Shown: piece by piece, positions 11,273 to 23,640 of the stretch
How the letters are laid out: every line of letters starts with the position of its first letter
Position numbering within the stretch: position 1 is the first letter of the stretch
From: Agelas oroides
Taxonomy: Eukaryota > Porifera > Demospongiae > Agelasida > Agelasidae
Reading direction: 5' to 3'
Assembly: GCA_949130485.1 (NCBI GenBank)
Contig: OX422186.1
Span: 2,645,313-2,709,312 of the forward strand
DNA length: 64,000 nt
Translations under genes and position numbers: made by a program
Notes under the pieces: generated by a model
Databases searched by the model: none
Seen by the model: only the letters and a program-made list of their open reading frames with translations
What the model was told of the DNA's origin: nothing

Positions 11273-11374
11273 AAGGTGCCAAATTGGAGAAAGGCTACGC
11301 AAGTTACAATAAGGTACCAAATTGGAGAAAGGCTACGCAAGTTACAATAAGGTACCAAATTGGAGAAAGGCTAC
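11273..11374. repeat. 38-bp tandem repeat, about 2.7 copies
   Basis: The unit starts AAGGTACCAAATTGGAGAAA and recurs at 11273, 11311 and 11349 with only one or two differences. Confidence 0.9.
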
Positions 11375-14300
11375 ACACCAGCTAAAATCCTTAAAAACAC
11401 TCGGTGGGAAAGCTGGAACCAGAAGATTGCTACTCCAGGGACTTTGTTATAATTATGAATATTGGCAACCCTGAATCATAAGAATCAACATTTTGACAGC
11501 AATGAGCAAATATTTATCTGAGGCTATATTGCATTTTCCAATTGAGGTTATTATTGTTTGCGCACAGAACAACTGGATGCAAACCAATCACAGTAGTGTT
11601 CTACAACCTCCATCCACTTTCTGACATCAGTAGCCTGCTTTAACCCACCTAATTGACAAACTCAACAAAACTAGAAGTGTGTAGGATATAAGCTGTAGTG
11701 TGGCAGATAATTATTACTCCTACTTGTAGCTTATTTAGTATTGTGCATGTCATCATGCAGGTAAATAAAAATGCTCCACCTTCTCATAAACACTGTGCAG
11801 TAAGTTAACACTGCCAGAACTGTATTTCGGCAAAAGCAGTACCAAATAATCTTGCCAACCTGGTGATTCAAATGATTTTTGATGCACAGAATTCAGAACT
11901 GTTAACTAGCCTTGGTAAGTTCACATCATGAGGATATAAAATAGCTTGCCACAGAATACACTAAGATGGGAGTTGCTGCATCAAGTGGGGAGCTCCTGCA
12001 TCAAGTGGGGAGCTCCAACACCAACTGGCACATTATTAATCTTACAGGTGTGGGATTTTCTACACACAAATTAGGTGCGGAGTTGGGAAAAAGTGGGGCT
12101 GTTATAATTTAAATGGTTAGGGACATTTTGGTGAATTGGGTTGGGGAGTTTTGGTTAAGTGGGTGGAGCAAAAATATGTGGATGTCTAAATGAGTTACTT
12201 GGATATGCTCCAAAAACATTGGTCTTTAGGGGAATACCCTTTCCAATCATTGCATCACTATGAGTTTTGGCCGCTTAATTACCCATTTTCAATAAGGAGT
12301 GCAAACTCTCAGATATGAATTTTGGCCAAGATGTTGCTCCTTACCAGGACTAGACTCCAAGTTCTCTGGTATTCAGTGCTACCTATGGGACTTTTCTACC
12401 CATGATACAAAGTTTAACAGTTGGGTTCAAGTTGTGGTTCTGTCTCATGCTCTAAGAAACACGCAAGTCATGATCCCAACTGTAGCCCTTCTGCCAGTCA
12501 GACATATTTACTTCACAACATGAAATACAGCCTATACTTGGCAGCACTCAATCTCCATGAACTGTAATACAACTACTGTGAATAATGGCAACATCTTAAT
12601 TCACATGTCCATAGTGCTACAATTGTATGCAAGTGAGAAAATTATGTAAATTTCTAAGCCATATGTATGCAATTTTTATTTACATATTCTATCTGGAAGC
12701 CTTCAAAATACACGCATGTCACATCAATGTTTCGACCACATGCTTAGTAGGCCAATTGGCACTAGGCTTCTTGCAGGTCATGCACACTTTTTACATAGCT
12801 ACATTCAACTGAACTATGAGCTATAGCCTGGTAACCAGCATGGCATTTTACTCCAACACCAGTATTCAGAATTTATCTCATGACTCTAGCTACTTCACTG
12901 GATTTTAGTGAAGTGGTTTTGTCAGTGCTTTAGATGCTTTTTACATGTAGCTCACTACAGCCACAGATGTGCTATGAGCTTGCTGTGTGTACACCATGAA
13001 CTCATAGCGCATATCCGTCCATGTGGCACTGTGCACTCACGTGCATTCAGACAGTACAGCTCGTAACAACACAAGACAATTAATGTAAGTTACCCAAATT
13101 GAGCAGATCTGACTGGGTGAAAGTCATGTGATACATACAAATTAAATTCGGTAATCCAGTCCAGCAATCCAGTCCCAGTGATTAGACATGACCTAGGAAT
13201 GCCTTAGTTAACCAAACTGAGATGGAACCTACCTTTGCTGGACCAGTCAGACAACTGATTCATGGATTACTAGTACTAATATAGCTGCATAATGAGTACC
13301 CATTGCAAAATTTTATTACATTACTTGAAGTTTTCATCCAAAAACTTCCTCAGCTAGTAACAATGCAAAAATGGTGCCTTTGCATAGAGCCCATGCATGT
13401 ACACTGTGAAATACTGTAAGGATTACTTAATGGTAGGTGTGATGGTCAAAATCTGAGGCAACATTTTCAAGTGGCTAGTAGGCTAAAGTATAAGTATGCT
13501 GTCTGCATCAAATTCTTTGTATGACCTTTTCTTAGTGCTACCTCTCATGTACCATACATTCCAGTTTCTTTTGTAGAACATTAAAGACTTCTATTTCCCC
13601 TGTAAATTCTCCCAGTAAATTTGAAATCTTCCCAGCGTTTCTTTCAACAAAGTCTCGACTCTTTTCAAGGTTTGCACATCTTTATAGTGCACATCCATAA
13701 TGGAAATCATGGAGACACCTTTCCTGTCTGGTTGATGATAGTAAAATTAGCTCTTCTGCACATTAGGGGTCAGCTTTACACTTGATGCAATGTTTGCTGC
13801 ACATGAATAACAATTGCTTCCGTAGCAGTAGTAACAACTTCCCAAGACCCAAGAACAAGCTGTCAACAAAAGTCAATGAATAGGTCATAGTTTGGTCACA
13901 AACAGGTGCCTAAGTGGGTTGGCTAGCTAATGCTTCACCATTGCATTACCAGATTACAAGGTTTGTCACTTTCTGTGTCACAAGCTTCTTAGATGTGACA
14001 GCTTGGAGAAATTGTTATCAATGCAGTGAATGCCACAGAGAGGTGAGGTACTGTACAATAGAGTCATAAGTGCTGCCTAAGCAGCTCCTCGTGCTGGGTT
14101 TTAGTGTTCACACAGTGACGTGCAAAGACTGCCTCCTGCTGACCTCTGTTTTCTGTGAATACAGCCTTGCTTGCCGTGCATAGTCCTTACTTTCACAAAT
14201 AGCAGAGGAAAGTCATCACACATGCTATAAATACACAGCTATTCATTCTGTAAGTAGCCTGGTTTGTCAGCACAAGTGCTATGCAGGCCTCGTATAGAGG

Positions 14301-14647
14301 TTGTGTCTGGGCAGAAGACTAATATACCAGATTGCTGCAGGGGTGAAGTGGACTTGTAATAACTTGGTAGATATTGTAGTTCAAACTGCTAAAGATACCA
14401 TGGAGCAAATTTTTGAAATACACAATGTTTCAACCTATGAAGTGTTCTTCAGGTGTAACACTAAACATTTTGTCCTGAGATATCTATGGCAGTTCAGACT
14501 ACAACTCTCCATTATGTAACTATGTTTTACTGAATATAACAATGGTCTAGACAAAGTCATTGTTGGACTCCTTCCCCAACTTGTTTTACATGCATGAAGA
14601 CCGTGAGCAATAACTGCATAGCACCATGGTATAAACTCCTGCACTGT
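11375..14647. other. Long non-coding stretch
   Basis: Only short ORFs without domains, mostly with biased A/T-rich composition. A short direct duplication CATCAAGTGGGGAGCTCC lies near 11990-12015. No RNA gene and no complete transposon were recognised. Introns of an unseen gene cannot be excluded. Confidence 0.4.
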
Positions 14648-14975
14648 AATAAGCATCAGTTTCATGCTGAAATGACGGTGAGTACTTAAGCCGCTTTCGA
14701 GATATCATTGTTGAACATAGTGGTCTTGACAAGAAAGAAAGAATACGAAAAAAGGCACTTCTGCTACCGCACACTTTTGCGTTTAGCTGTCTTCCATGTG
14801 GCTTTTGGGCACTTATATGAGTCTTGCTGATCATAAAGGCACTCGAAGAGGAAGGTTGGGCACTTAAATAAGCTTTTAGCGTAATTGTGGTGAAGTTATA
14901 TGGCTTTTGCTTAAGTATTGCATATATTGCTGATCCGCGCCATCCCTACATAGAGAGTCTACCAACTCTGATAAA
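14648..14975 (+). repeat. Dispersed 0.33-kb repeat, copy 1
   Basis: This segment is a diverged inverted copy of 43204-43530. Shared blocks include GCATCAGTTTC, the GGTGAGT donor-like site, GCACACTTTTGCGTTTAGCT, TATATGAGTCTTGCTGATCA and GCCATCCCTACATAGAGAGT. In copy 2 the first part is the 3' end of a possible coding exon. Here only the last dozen codons (around KHQFHAEM) remain recognisable and stops lie upstream. Confidence 0.75.
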
Positions 14976-15809
14976 CGTTGGTTAAATATTATAATACAAA
15001 TTCTAAAAGTCTACAGCAACAGCACAGGAATCTGGTGGTCACAGAAGGTTCAAAAACATTCATTTGCAGTTTAAGCATAGAATTTCACTGCTACTCTGAG
15101 TACAAGGCCAGTACACTTGAACTTCCCAAATCATTTTTCAATTATTATGTTCAGAACCCAGAAAAATCAAGATTGAGACAACACAATGTTACACACACAT
15201 AACAGATACCATCATTACTAGGTATGCTACCCAGTTGTGACCTTAAGTTGGATCAGATTCATCATAAAATCCTGCAAATGAGCTCTTACTCTGCATAAGA
15301 ATCACAATATATAGAAACCTGAAAGTTGCCTTGGCTAGCTAGATATGTGTATAGCTGGTTTTTCTAGAATTGGCTCCAGACTTCATCAAACTCTGCAACT
15401 AATGAAGACAGTACACCTGCTGAGAGACACATGTAGAAAGAGCACAAAGGAAGACAGCTGCACATCTGTTTCAAAAACACGTTGAAAATGACAGTTGAAG
15501 ACTCTTTTGGCAGTATTGATGGAAAATATGTGAATGACTCTTGACTCTTTTTAGTCTTCCATCTCTTCACTGATAATCTTTTTTGCAGCTGAAGGTGTTT
15601 TTGGTGCAAAATCCTTACGTAACCGCCAGTACTTTGGACTGAAGATTGTGGTAGATATATGTTAATGTCATGTAGAAAGATCACTTACACAGATTCTGGG
15701 GCAGTGCTTTGTTGTTATATTGACATGAGAGTTTGGTCAATGTACATAACAGCAATGCACTGCCATCCCCAATCCACAAAGGGATCTAACATGAGGATAA
15801 GTGTATTTG
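14976..15809. other. Non-coding stretch
   Basis: Two overlapping ORFs of 106 codons (15364-15684 minus, 15659-15979 plus) lack recognisable motifs, and the second runs into the transposon ends at 15819. No gene is called. Confidence 0.35.
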
Positions 15810-15894
15810 GCTTCATTCTAGCCTTGTTCCCAAGCTCTCCCCAAGCGTTAATGAAAAATCGAAAGGAAAGGGTAAAGCCTGGTAAAATTTATCT

Positions 15895-18110
15895 AGTGGT
15901 GGGACGAATGTTGCAACATTTGGAAGTTCATTCGCTTCATCGAACCTTCGAACGTACAGTTATGGTTTCGAACCAGTGACCACACCTACATTGCGCCCAT
16001 CAATTTCATTGGCGGTTGCAAGCAATTGCACAACGGCGCCACGTGTAGGTAGTCAGAATGGCGACTAGCAGCGGTAGTAGCACTAGTGGCACCAGTAACG
16101 CTAGTAGCGCTAGTAGTACAGAAAGATCCGATGTTTGGAAGCATTCTGACAAGACTGGCACCTATGCACCAAACAACTGGCATACCACGGAGGTACAACA
16201 AATCTTCGAGATCACCTCACTCGTGTCCACATGGACAAGTATAAGCCTGCCAAGAGGACAGACGATCAACTGTCACTGGAGACCGTCGTGCGGAAGTGCT
16301 CTGACGCTAGAGCGAAGTTAATCAACGAGCTAATCGTTGATGTAGTGACAATGGACATAAGACCACTTGCCATCGTCGATGGAGAAGGGATGCGCCGTTT
16401 ACTGCTGTACCTGGAACCTGGCTACCGTCTTCCTTCACGCAAGCATACTAGTAGTCTTCTAAGGAAGAAACACGAGAAAGCAATAGCCATTTTGAAAGGC
16501 AAGTTAACCCAGGATGCCATCGCTGTCTGGCTCACAAGCGACATGTGGACCAGCAATACGATGGAGGCTTACATGCCCGTCACAGCTCATTTTATCACAC
16601 CTGCTTGGGAAATGCAGAGCTGCGTATTGATGACTAAGCCTTTTCCAGAGCGCCACACTGGCTGAAACATCGCCGACAGCATTGAGCAAGTTGTCAGAAG
16701 TTTTGGCATCAACACGGCAAAGGTCAAAGCTGTAGTGCACGACACAGTAGCAAACGCGGAGCTTGCTGGTGATCTCATGTCTCTGTCTCTTGACTGGGAG
16801 AACGCTGAGTGTGCAGCCCACAAACTGCAGTTGGCAGTCAATGAGGGACTCCAAATTCCCGCCATTGCTCGTGCTATTGCAGCTGGACGAAAGTTGGTGG
16901 GTCACTTCAAACACAGTACCCTTGCTACAGCAGAGTTAAAGGTGCGACAGGAGTGAATGGATGTTCCCCAAAAGAAACTGAAGCAGGACTCTCCTACCCG
17001 ATGGAACAGCACCTTCTATATGGCCGAGCGTCTGCTTGCAAACAGGTGGTCAATATCTGCTGTTCTGTCAGATGACTCAGTAATAAAGAGGCAGGATAGA
17101 GCACTTGACCGTCGCAATGAGCAGTGGGAATTGTTACAAGAGCTGGTGAAGCCACTGCAACTTCTGGAGACAGCAACTGTCTTCCTCAGCAAAGAGACTA
17201 ATGTATCAGGCTCTGGTGTCTATCCCATCATACATGGCCTAATAACAAACCTTGAGGCAACTGACGAAGACGTGCCTGTGATCAGGCATTTCAAGGTGAC
17301 AGTGGTGGCAGCATTAAGACAGTATTGATTTTTGATGAGTTCACCAGCATTTCTTTCTGTACTAGACCCTCGCTTCAAAGCCCTCAAGTTTCTATCTGAT
17401 CCTGAGAAAGAATCCATGAAAGCCCACTTGGTGAAGCTGGCTAGTGAATAGGATGAGACAGAAGAGGAGAAGAATGAGTGTGTTCCTCCAGCAACCAATA
17501 AAAAGAAGACAGCTTTGGACTTACTGTTAGGCCCAGAAGAAGCTCAGTGTGAGGAAGAGCAAGGAGCTGCAGTAGAAGAGGTAACACGGTACTTTGGAGA
17601 AAAGCCAGTCGCTAGAGAGACAAAACCGCTTGTTTGGTGGAAGATGAACTGCTATTGCTTTCCAAGACTAGCTAAGCTAGCACGATGTATCCCAGCAACA
17701 TCCACCCCATCAGAGAGACTGTTTTCAAAGGCAGGTCAGATAATCAACAAGAGGAGAAGCTTACTCAAGCCTAAAAATGTGGATGCCTTTCTGTTTTTGA
17801 ACAGTAACTACAAATATTTGTGTCTTTGATTTGTGTATTGGTAGTGCCTGCTGGCTGACAGGTATTGCGTCTTTGATTTGGAACAAGTATTTTGTCTTTG
17901 ATTTGTGTATTGGTAGTGACTGGGGATGGACCATTGTGGTTATTTATCACATTACCACATGCTGTGCTAAGTGTGCTTGCAAAGATAATAGATCTTTAGT
18001 GTAAACTGTAACCATAGGTACTAGAGGCTGTGTAAAGAATGTATTCAAAGTTTGTTCGGTGGAAGCTGTCAAAGGTTCGAAGTGGGGAAATCCCCATTCG
18101 TCCCACCACT
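15895..18110 (+). mobile_element. hAT DNA transposon, 2.2 kb
   Basis: The terminal inverted repeats AGTGGTGGGACGAATG (left) and its complement at the right end are flanked by ATTTATCT (15887-15894) and ATTTATCA (18111-18118), an 8-bp duplication with one difference, as expected for hAT. The undisturbed sister sequence at 52360-52380 shows the empty-site text ATTTATCACGTGAG. A plus-strand transposase with inactivating mutations fills most of the element. Confidence 0.88.
16058..17829 (+). pseudogene. hAT transposase (ZBED-like), broken
   Basis: The transposase would bind the element ends and catalyse cut-and-paste transfer. A Ser-rich start (16058) leads to a BED-type zinc finger of which only SDVWKHSDKTG and, after a frameshift near 16170, TNLRDHLTRVH (histidine pair) remain; the cysteine pair is lost. 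From 16231 the hAT core is readable: WLTSDMWTS (first catalytic Asp), VHDTVANAE (second Asp), ECAAHKLQL (C-x2-H), SPTRWNSTFYM (conserved Trp), and the dimerisation region ATSTPSERLFSKAGQI with the catalytic Glu, followed by RRSLL and the end at 17829. In-frame stops occur near 16664, 16954, 17326 and 17449. The family is certain, and the protein cannot be made whole. Confidence 0.9.
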
Positions 18111-18658
18111 ATTTATCACGTGAGAAATGTCATAGGTAAAGAGAACTTAATTACATGTGGGCAAACGAATGAACTCGCCCACGCTTTACGGACAAAATAT
18201 ATTCGTTCAGTCGTAAAAGCTTAATGGTCGACAGAACAGGACTAGATGCCATTACGCTACATTACCTGGCAGTATGGCAAGCTATATGGTAAGTATACAC
18301 AGACCCATACATTCAAACATCATGCTAACTTGCTCACTTACTTGGTAGACTGATTGCTGCACATCCCGGAGAATGGCTTCCAAGGCAATATTAAACTACA
18401 AGGTGGCCCTTTCCTAGGCTTTGCTCAAGCTTTCTCTGCCTTCTTGTTTGAGAGTATGGCCAGAATGGGCTCCTAACAAACACAGCTATGTGTACTGTCG
18501 ATTGCACAACTAAGTGGATTGGCACATTGACAATCTGCCTACACTCAATTAAGTCCTCTCTACTTTCTCTCTACGCTCTACGTCACTCACATGATAAGTT
18601 ATTTGCTCTTCTGTACTGCAAGCAACAGAAAGCTGGGTGGGGCCTAGGAACGAGGCTA

Positions 18659-19462
18659 GCTTCATTTCAGAAACTGTAATTTCTTGGCTTCAGTCATTAT
18701 GCACAAAATTGGATTATCACAAATAAATTGTGACCACAGCTTACATAGAATTAGTAAAATTCCTGGAGTCAATGTACAATGGATGTATTGACAGAAGATA
18801 TAATTATAATGATTCTGTGAATGACCAATGAACTCTTTTTAGCATTCCACCTGTTCATAATTTGTATTGCACTTCTGTAGCTGAAGGTAAGTGTGCGTGT
18901 GTGGCTTCATTCTAGAAAATGTTTTGGCTTCAGTCATTATCCACCAAATGCTTAGCATAAATAAACTATGACTGGCTTATGAAAATTCCTGGAATTAACA
19001 TAATATGGATTGTATATAACATTAATGATGTACAACTATAAGCAGCATTTCATCTTAAACATAATTCAAGTGAATTAAAATAACAAAGCTTGTGAGTGAA
19101 TGTAAAAGTGTTTTCAGTTTACCAAATAACAGACTAATCTCTAATTCACTTACTTCCGAGATAAATTGATGTCATAGGTTGATGTCTCATCAATCTGCAC
19201 AGAAACTAGTGATGTTTCTCTGGCCTTCTTTGCATGTAAGAGTCTACAGAAAGCAGTAGTACCAAACTGTAAACAAATCTTCATACTGAAACCATTTTCA
19301 TCTTCCTATACATTAGTTTATTTTAGTTCACTTCTCTGCTGAGTCACTATGTGCATTCTGATTCTGATTTCATTTTTCCATGAGTTTCACTATGTAAGTT
19401 GTAATTCTGAAGCAACAATTGAAACCCTAAGCATTATTAACAAGAAAATATGAACATTAGAA
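18659..19462. other. Non-coding stretch
   Basis: No ORF with domain features. A near-repeated sentence, TTGGCTTCAGTCATTAT with flanks, occurs at about 18683 and 18925, suggesting a local duplication of roughly 240 bp. Confidence 0.35.
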
Positions 19463-19695
19463 ACGTAAAAAGATCTAGGGATGGCACACCAAAAAGTATG
19501 CAAACAAGGTATAGGTATGATATAAAAGTGAAGGTAAATATAAAAAGCCTTATCCAAGCATCTCTTTTACACTAGAGTCACAACAGTAGTGTAAAAAGAT
19601 GTAGGGATAGGACTTTGTATATTTACCTTCACTTATATATCATCCCTACCTTGTTTGCATACTTTTTGGTGTGCCATCCCTACATCTTTTTACGT
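19463..19695. mobile_element. 233-bp hairpin element (GTAGGGATGGCAC ends)
   Basis: The arms are inverted copies starting ACGTAAAAAGAT(C/G)TAGGGATGGCACACC and containing ACCAAAAAGTATGCAAACAAGG. The loop lies near 19575-19590. A related element at 44159-44571 shares the TGTAGGGATGGCA and CAAACAAGGTAGGGAT blocks. No ORF. Confidence 0.8.
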
Positions 19696-20639
19696 AGATG
19701 TAGCTGATTTCCTGATTTTCGATCACATGACAACTCACCAGCACAGAATATCGTACCAATAGAGCATAAAAACTCACCATCCCATCATTACCAGAGCTGC
19801 ATTTTTTAGTGTAGCTATAAGTAAGTAACTGAATGCAGTGCCAAGTCTCATTCCCAAACCAATGATAGCGATGTCAGAGTCTCCAGAAGTATGCCAGTTT
19901 TCTTCTACAGAGGCCATATCTCCCCATTGCTATAACGTATCTGCATCAACTTGAGTACAGAGATTTCTCAGAGGCTTGGGTACATTTGCATTTACTAATT
20001 TGTGAAAATGTCTGCCTTAGACAAGAATACATGCACTTGTTCCTCATATTTCATCCTTTTTCTGCGCATGTTAATAACAGATTTTGTACTCCTGCTCACA
20101 ATGACTTGCAATATTCGACAATGTGCAATTATTTTGCCTCCAGACTAGTTGCCTAAGGGGACAGTGCAGGTTTCTGATTGTAACTTTGATCCAACTCCCA
20201 CGGAAGTGCTACTATTTACAACTGAAAATGTTTTTTTAAAGTATTTATCAAGCCAGACTAACTTTCACAGCGAGTTTCATCACATTGGACTTGCAGTCGC
20301 TTGTGGAACGGGTAGTGAATTTCTATCTGACGCACCCTTTTCGAACTTAGTCTCTGCACGATGTGCCTTGCTATCGAACTGTGCATGCGTGGTGGGTGGA
20401 GTTAAACTCTTGAACCTTAAGCTAGCGGGAACGACATCAACGTTCCTACTAGCAGCTAAACATGGCTAAAGCTACCAAAACTTTTGCAAATGTAAGAGAA
20501 ACATCCAAAAATGTCATCAAAATATACCCTAACCTTAACCCTGCATGCATTGCACAACACTTATACTAGTGTATACACATATTATCGGAATTCTCTTTTA
20601 CAACATACTAGTAAATAGTCTCACAAGCCACAAAGAGAG
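19696..20639. other. No recognised gene; one unassigned ORF
   Basis: An open frame at 20149-20469 (plus, 106 codons) contains CALLSNCACVVGGVKLLNL but matches nothing I know and has no clear start context. It is left as unassigned. Confidence 0.3.
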
Positions 20640-20811
20640 TAAGGGTCTGGTCACGCTGCAACTGACAAGTTGTCTCCCAAAAAATGATTATTGACTGTGC
20701 CTGTATTTACTAATCCATGACAATAACTAAAAACAGAGCATGGATCTGATTGGTTGTGGCAACATTCTACTGTACCGACAATTCGATTGTTGCAGCATGA
20801 CTAGATCCTTA
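20640..20811. mobile_element. 172-bp inverted-repeat element
   Basis: The ends TAAGGGTCTGGTCACGCTGC and, on the other strand, TAAGGATCTAGTCATGCTGC are inverted repeats of about 23 bp. No target duplication could be decided. No ORF. Confidence 0.65.
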
Positions 20812-22288
20812 CCCATTTTGCAAATGGTGGGCTGTCAAAAACTAACTACTAACATAAGGAGGACAGTATTGGCAAATAAATGTTACGTCCTTGTCTGACT
20901 TTGCAAATCAGCCACTGGCTTGATTGTAGTAGCAATGGCTTTGCGAATGATGCACAATTCATTTCCACTCCAATTGCCTGTGTTCACAACTTCACATCTT
21001 CAGAATGACTTTAAGAAGAAAAGACAATTTTCTTGTTTAATTGTGCATGTGTGCCTCCAAGGGTTAAGTAGAAAAGGACAACAATTTGGTGTGCCAGTAG
21101 AAACTTTCACAGGTGCATATCAGCAAAATAAACACATGCTTTTCACAGTGAAGTGGGAAAATTTCATCTGGATGAGACTTTTTCATCTTCTTCGGATCAC
21201 TTTACAGAGTGGGGCAGTCTGGGAGATTTCTCTGCAAGAAAAGACACTAAGTTTTTCATATTGCTCTCTTCTGCCAAGGTAGATATTTCATGTGCTAAAA
21301 TCTCCCAGCCTTTGTCATTACATGCTGGCCTTGTGTACAAACTGACTATTCACTGAACAGTCGAGTAGCTCTGCCTCAAATATTGTAATAATAGTTTGGA
21401 AAACAATGACAAAGGCCTAAGACATCTTCCTCACTACTGCAGGAGCTATAAAAACACATCGAGTATACTTCTAGGGAAGCGTGCACACTTTGCAACAGGT
21501 ATTTGACAGTGTAATCTGGTTACGTGAAGTATCTAATTGCTTTCCAGTGGGACACGGCTTGTATTCACAGTTCACCAGACCCTTCTCTTTTGTGAAAGTG
21601 GCTGGGTCTGGCTTCTGAGACCAGGACAGACATGACAAGCTTGGGCCTCAAGATTGTTTATAATGGGTTGGGACAACCGCTGTGTGTCTACCTTTTTTCT
21701 ACCTGATGTTGCATGATATCACCACACTTGAAGAGCTCTCCCATGCAGGTCTTACCCCACTGTATTTGCATACTATGCAATCAAATACTGGAGACAATGA
21801 AGGTTTGGAAATGAGGCGACATTCAGGGGGATCACAAGTCAATAAGTTAATTTTGTACAGTCATGCTATCAGGCTCTCATTTGTTCTGAGATAAAGCTGA
21901 TGGGAAAACTTTCGGAACCATTGTCTCAGCTGTGACTAGCTACAGTGACTCTGGGAGAATCCTTGAAACATAACATGACCAAAAAATTGCCTTTGTCAAC
22001 CACTACACTAGTTCAATCATTGTGGCAGACTTAGCATCTATTGCTCACCTTGCTTGATGCTGTATGAAAGCCACATCTTGACTTGCTGCTCCCTAGGTTC
22101 ATGGGTACAACTCCACCCACTCACACATGCGCAGTTCGTTAGCAAAGCACATGGTGCAGAGACTAAGGGTGCAGAGAAATTCGTGAACAGGTACTGCATG
22201 CATAATCATGCAAAATTTTCTGCAAGCCACTTGCATTTCTAAGCTCATACAACCTGCCATATGGAATCCATGTTAGAATTGCCGTTTC
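20812..22288. other. No gene recognised upstream of ISL2EU transposase
   Basis: Several ORFs of 60-120 codons overlap in different frames (for example 20920-21282 plus) without recognisable domains. Part of this may be the 5' region of the ISL2EU element, whose terminal repeat I could not find. Confidence 0.3.
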
Positions 22289-23549
22289 ATGCTCTTCAAA
22301 AATCATGGTTATTACCATTCATTTTTTCGCCTGCCACTTCGTAACAAGACTCTGCTAAGAAAATGGTTGACAAATATTGGAAAGAAACGTCTGCCTGAAA
22401 GTTCCACAGTTTTCTTGAGCATGGCAAGAACAAGAGAGAAAATGAAATTTCAAAACCAAGTCTGTTGTCCACATTAATCAGTTGGCATGCAAGTCACCCA
22501 CTCAGCGTCAGCCATACATAGAGCAGTCAAAGAAAGTGCTTGTTAGTGTCAACACTGATGAAAGAGTACTGGAACTTGAGGGCAAAGTGAACTGTCTAGA
22601 GACCCAGCTTAAACAAACCACCATTTCTTTTTGCCGTATCAAAAATGATGATGATAAAGTTCGCTTCTACACTGGTTTTCCTTCAAGGAAACACTTTGAG
22701 TCCTGTTTTAGGAATCTTGGTCGATGTGTGAATTCATTACATTACTGGGGATCACACTATGCTGCAGACTGTCAGCGGGAATTGAAGTATGCCCCACAGT
22801 GAAAACTGTCTCCAGTAGAGAAGTTTATTTTATGACACTGTCGCCTAAGGGTAGGGTTATTTGAAGAAGATTTAGCAGATCAATTTGGAGTACATCTCTC
22901 AACTGTCTCCTGTATTTTTATTACACAGGTAATTTTCTTCTATTTTAAATTTAAAGATATCGGCCAAGTCGTGCTAAAGTACATCATATGCCAGAATGTT
23001 TTAGGAAGAAGTATCCTACAACAAGAGCAATCATTGATGCCACTGAGGTTAAAGTTGTGCAGCCTTCTGACCCAGCAGAGCAGCAGATGACATTTCTAGT
23101 TATAAAACACTAACACCTCATTGATAGGAATCACTCAGTCATTGATAGGAATCACTCCCTCTGGAGCAATTTGTTTTGTGTCTTCTCTCTACTCTGGCAG
23201 TATTTCTGATAAGGAACTGACCAGACAATCAGGTCTCCTGTCTTTGCTAGAGAAGGGTGATAGTGTAATGGCGGTCAAAGGGTTTCACATCAGCGACTTG
23301 CTTCTATCCCTTGATGTATCATTGAACATTCCTCCTTTTCTCCATGGGAAGTCCCAGCTAGATGAACATGAACTAATTGAGACCAGGAGAATAGCATCTC
23401 TTAGAATTCATGTGGAAAGAGCCGCAGAGCATATCAAAAACTTCCACTTTTTCGATAGGCCTATACCAGCAAGTCTTGCATGCGTAGCAGTTCAAACATT
23501 TTTTGTTTGTGTGGTGATAACTAACTTTTCCCCTCCACTTGCTGAGTAA
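22289..23549 (+). pseudogene. ISL2EU transposase (THAP + HTH + DDE_Tnp_4), broken
   Basis: Order: a THAP-like DNA-binding segment (FFRLPLRNKTLLRKWL, about 22320-22400) lacking the expected Cys/His ligands; a coiled stretch (LELEGKVNCLETQLKQ); the conserved block VRFYTGFPSRKHFESCF and LHYWGS; a helix-turn-helix readable after a stop at 22800 (LSPVEKFI and FGVHLSTVSCIF); then the DDE domain with YPTTRAIIDATEVKV (first Asp, about 23010-23050), GITPSGAICFVSSLYSGSIS, SVMAVKGFHI where active relatives have the second Asp in ADRGF, and RIHVERAAEHIKNF (Glu). Defects are the stop at 22800, frameshifts near 22800-23110 and the missing second catalytic Asp. Homology is certain and the protein is inactive. 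Confidence 0.88.
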
Positions 23550-23640
23550 TCAAATACTGAATTGATAATAATGTCTGATAAACAATGTTTACATCTTGCT
23601 GTAATACTGTATAATACAAATTACAAAACATGACTTGGTT

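Larger units (their letters stand above)
15819..18658. mobile_element. Mutator-like short element carrying a hAT insertion
   Basis: The left end TAGCCTTGTTCCCAAGC and right end CCTAGGAACGAGGCTA are inverted and belong to the same family as 10731 and 52296. The flanking 9-mers are GCTTCATTC (15810-15818) and GCTTCATTT (18659-18667). The left arm continues CGAAAGGAAAGGG and is cut at TTTATC by the hAT element at 15895-18110. Beyond it the text resumes TTTATCACGTGAGAAA, exactly as in the uninterrupted copy at 52296-52438. The right arm (about 18560-18658) contains ACTGCAAGC and AGAAAGCTGGG like the sister copies. The element without its passenger is about 620 bp and has no ORF. Confidence 0.75.
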
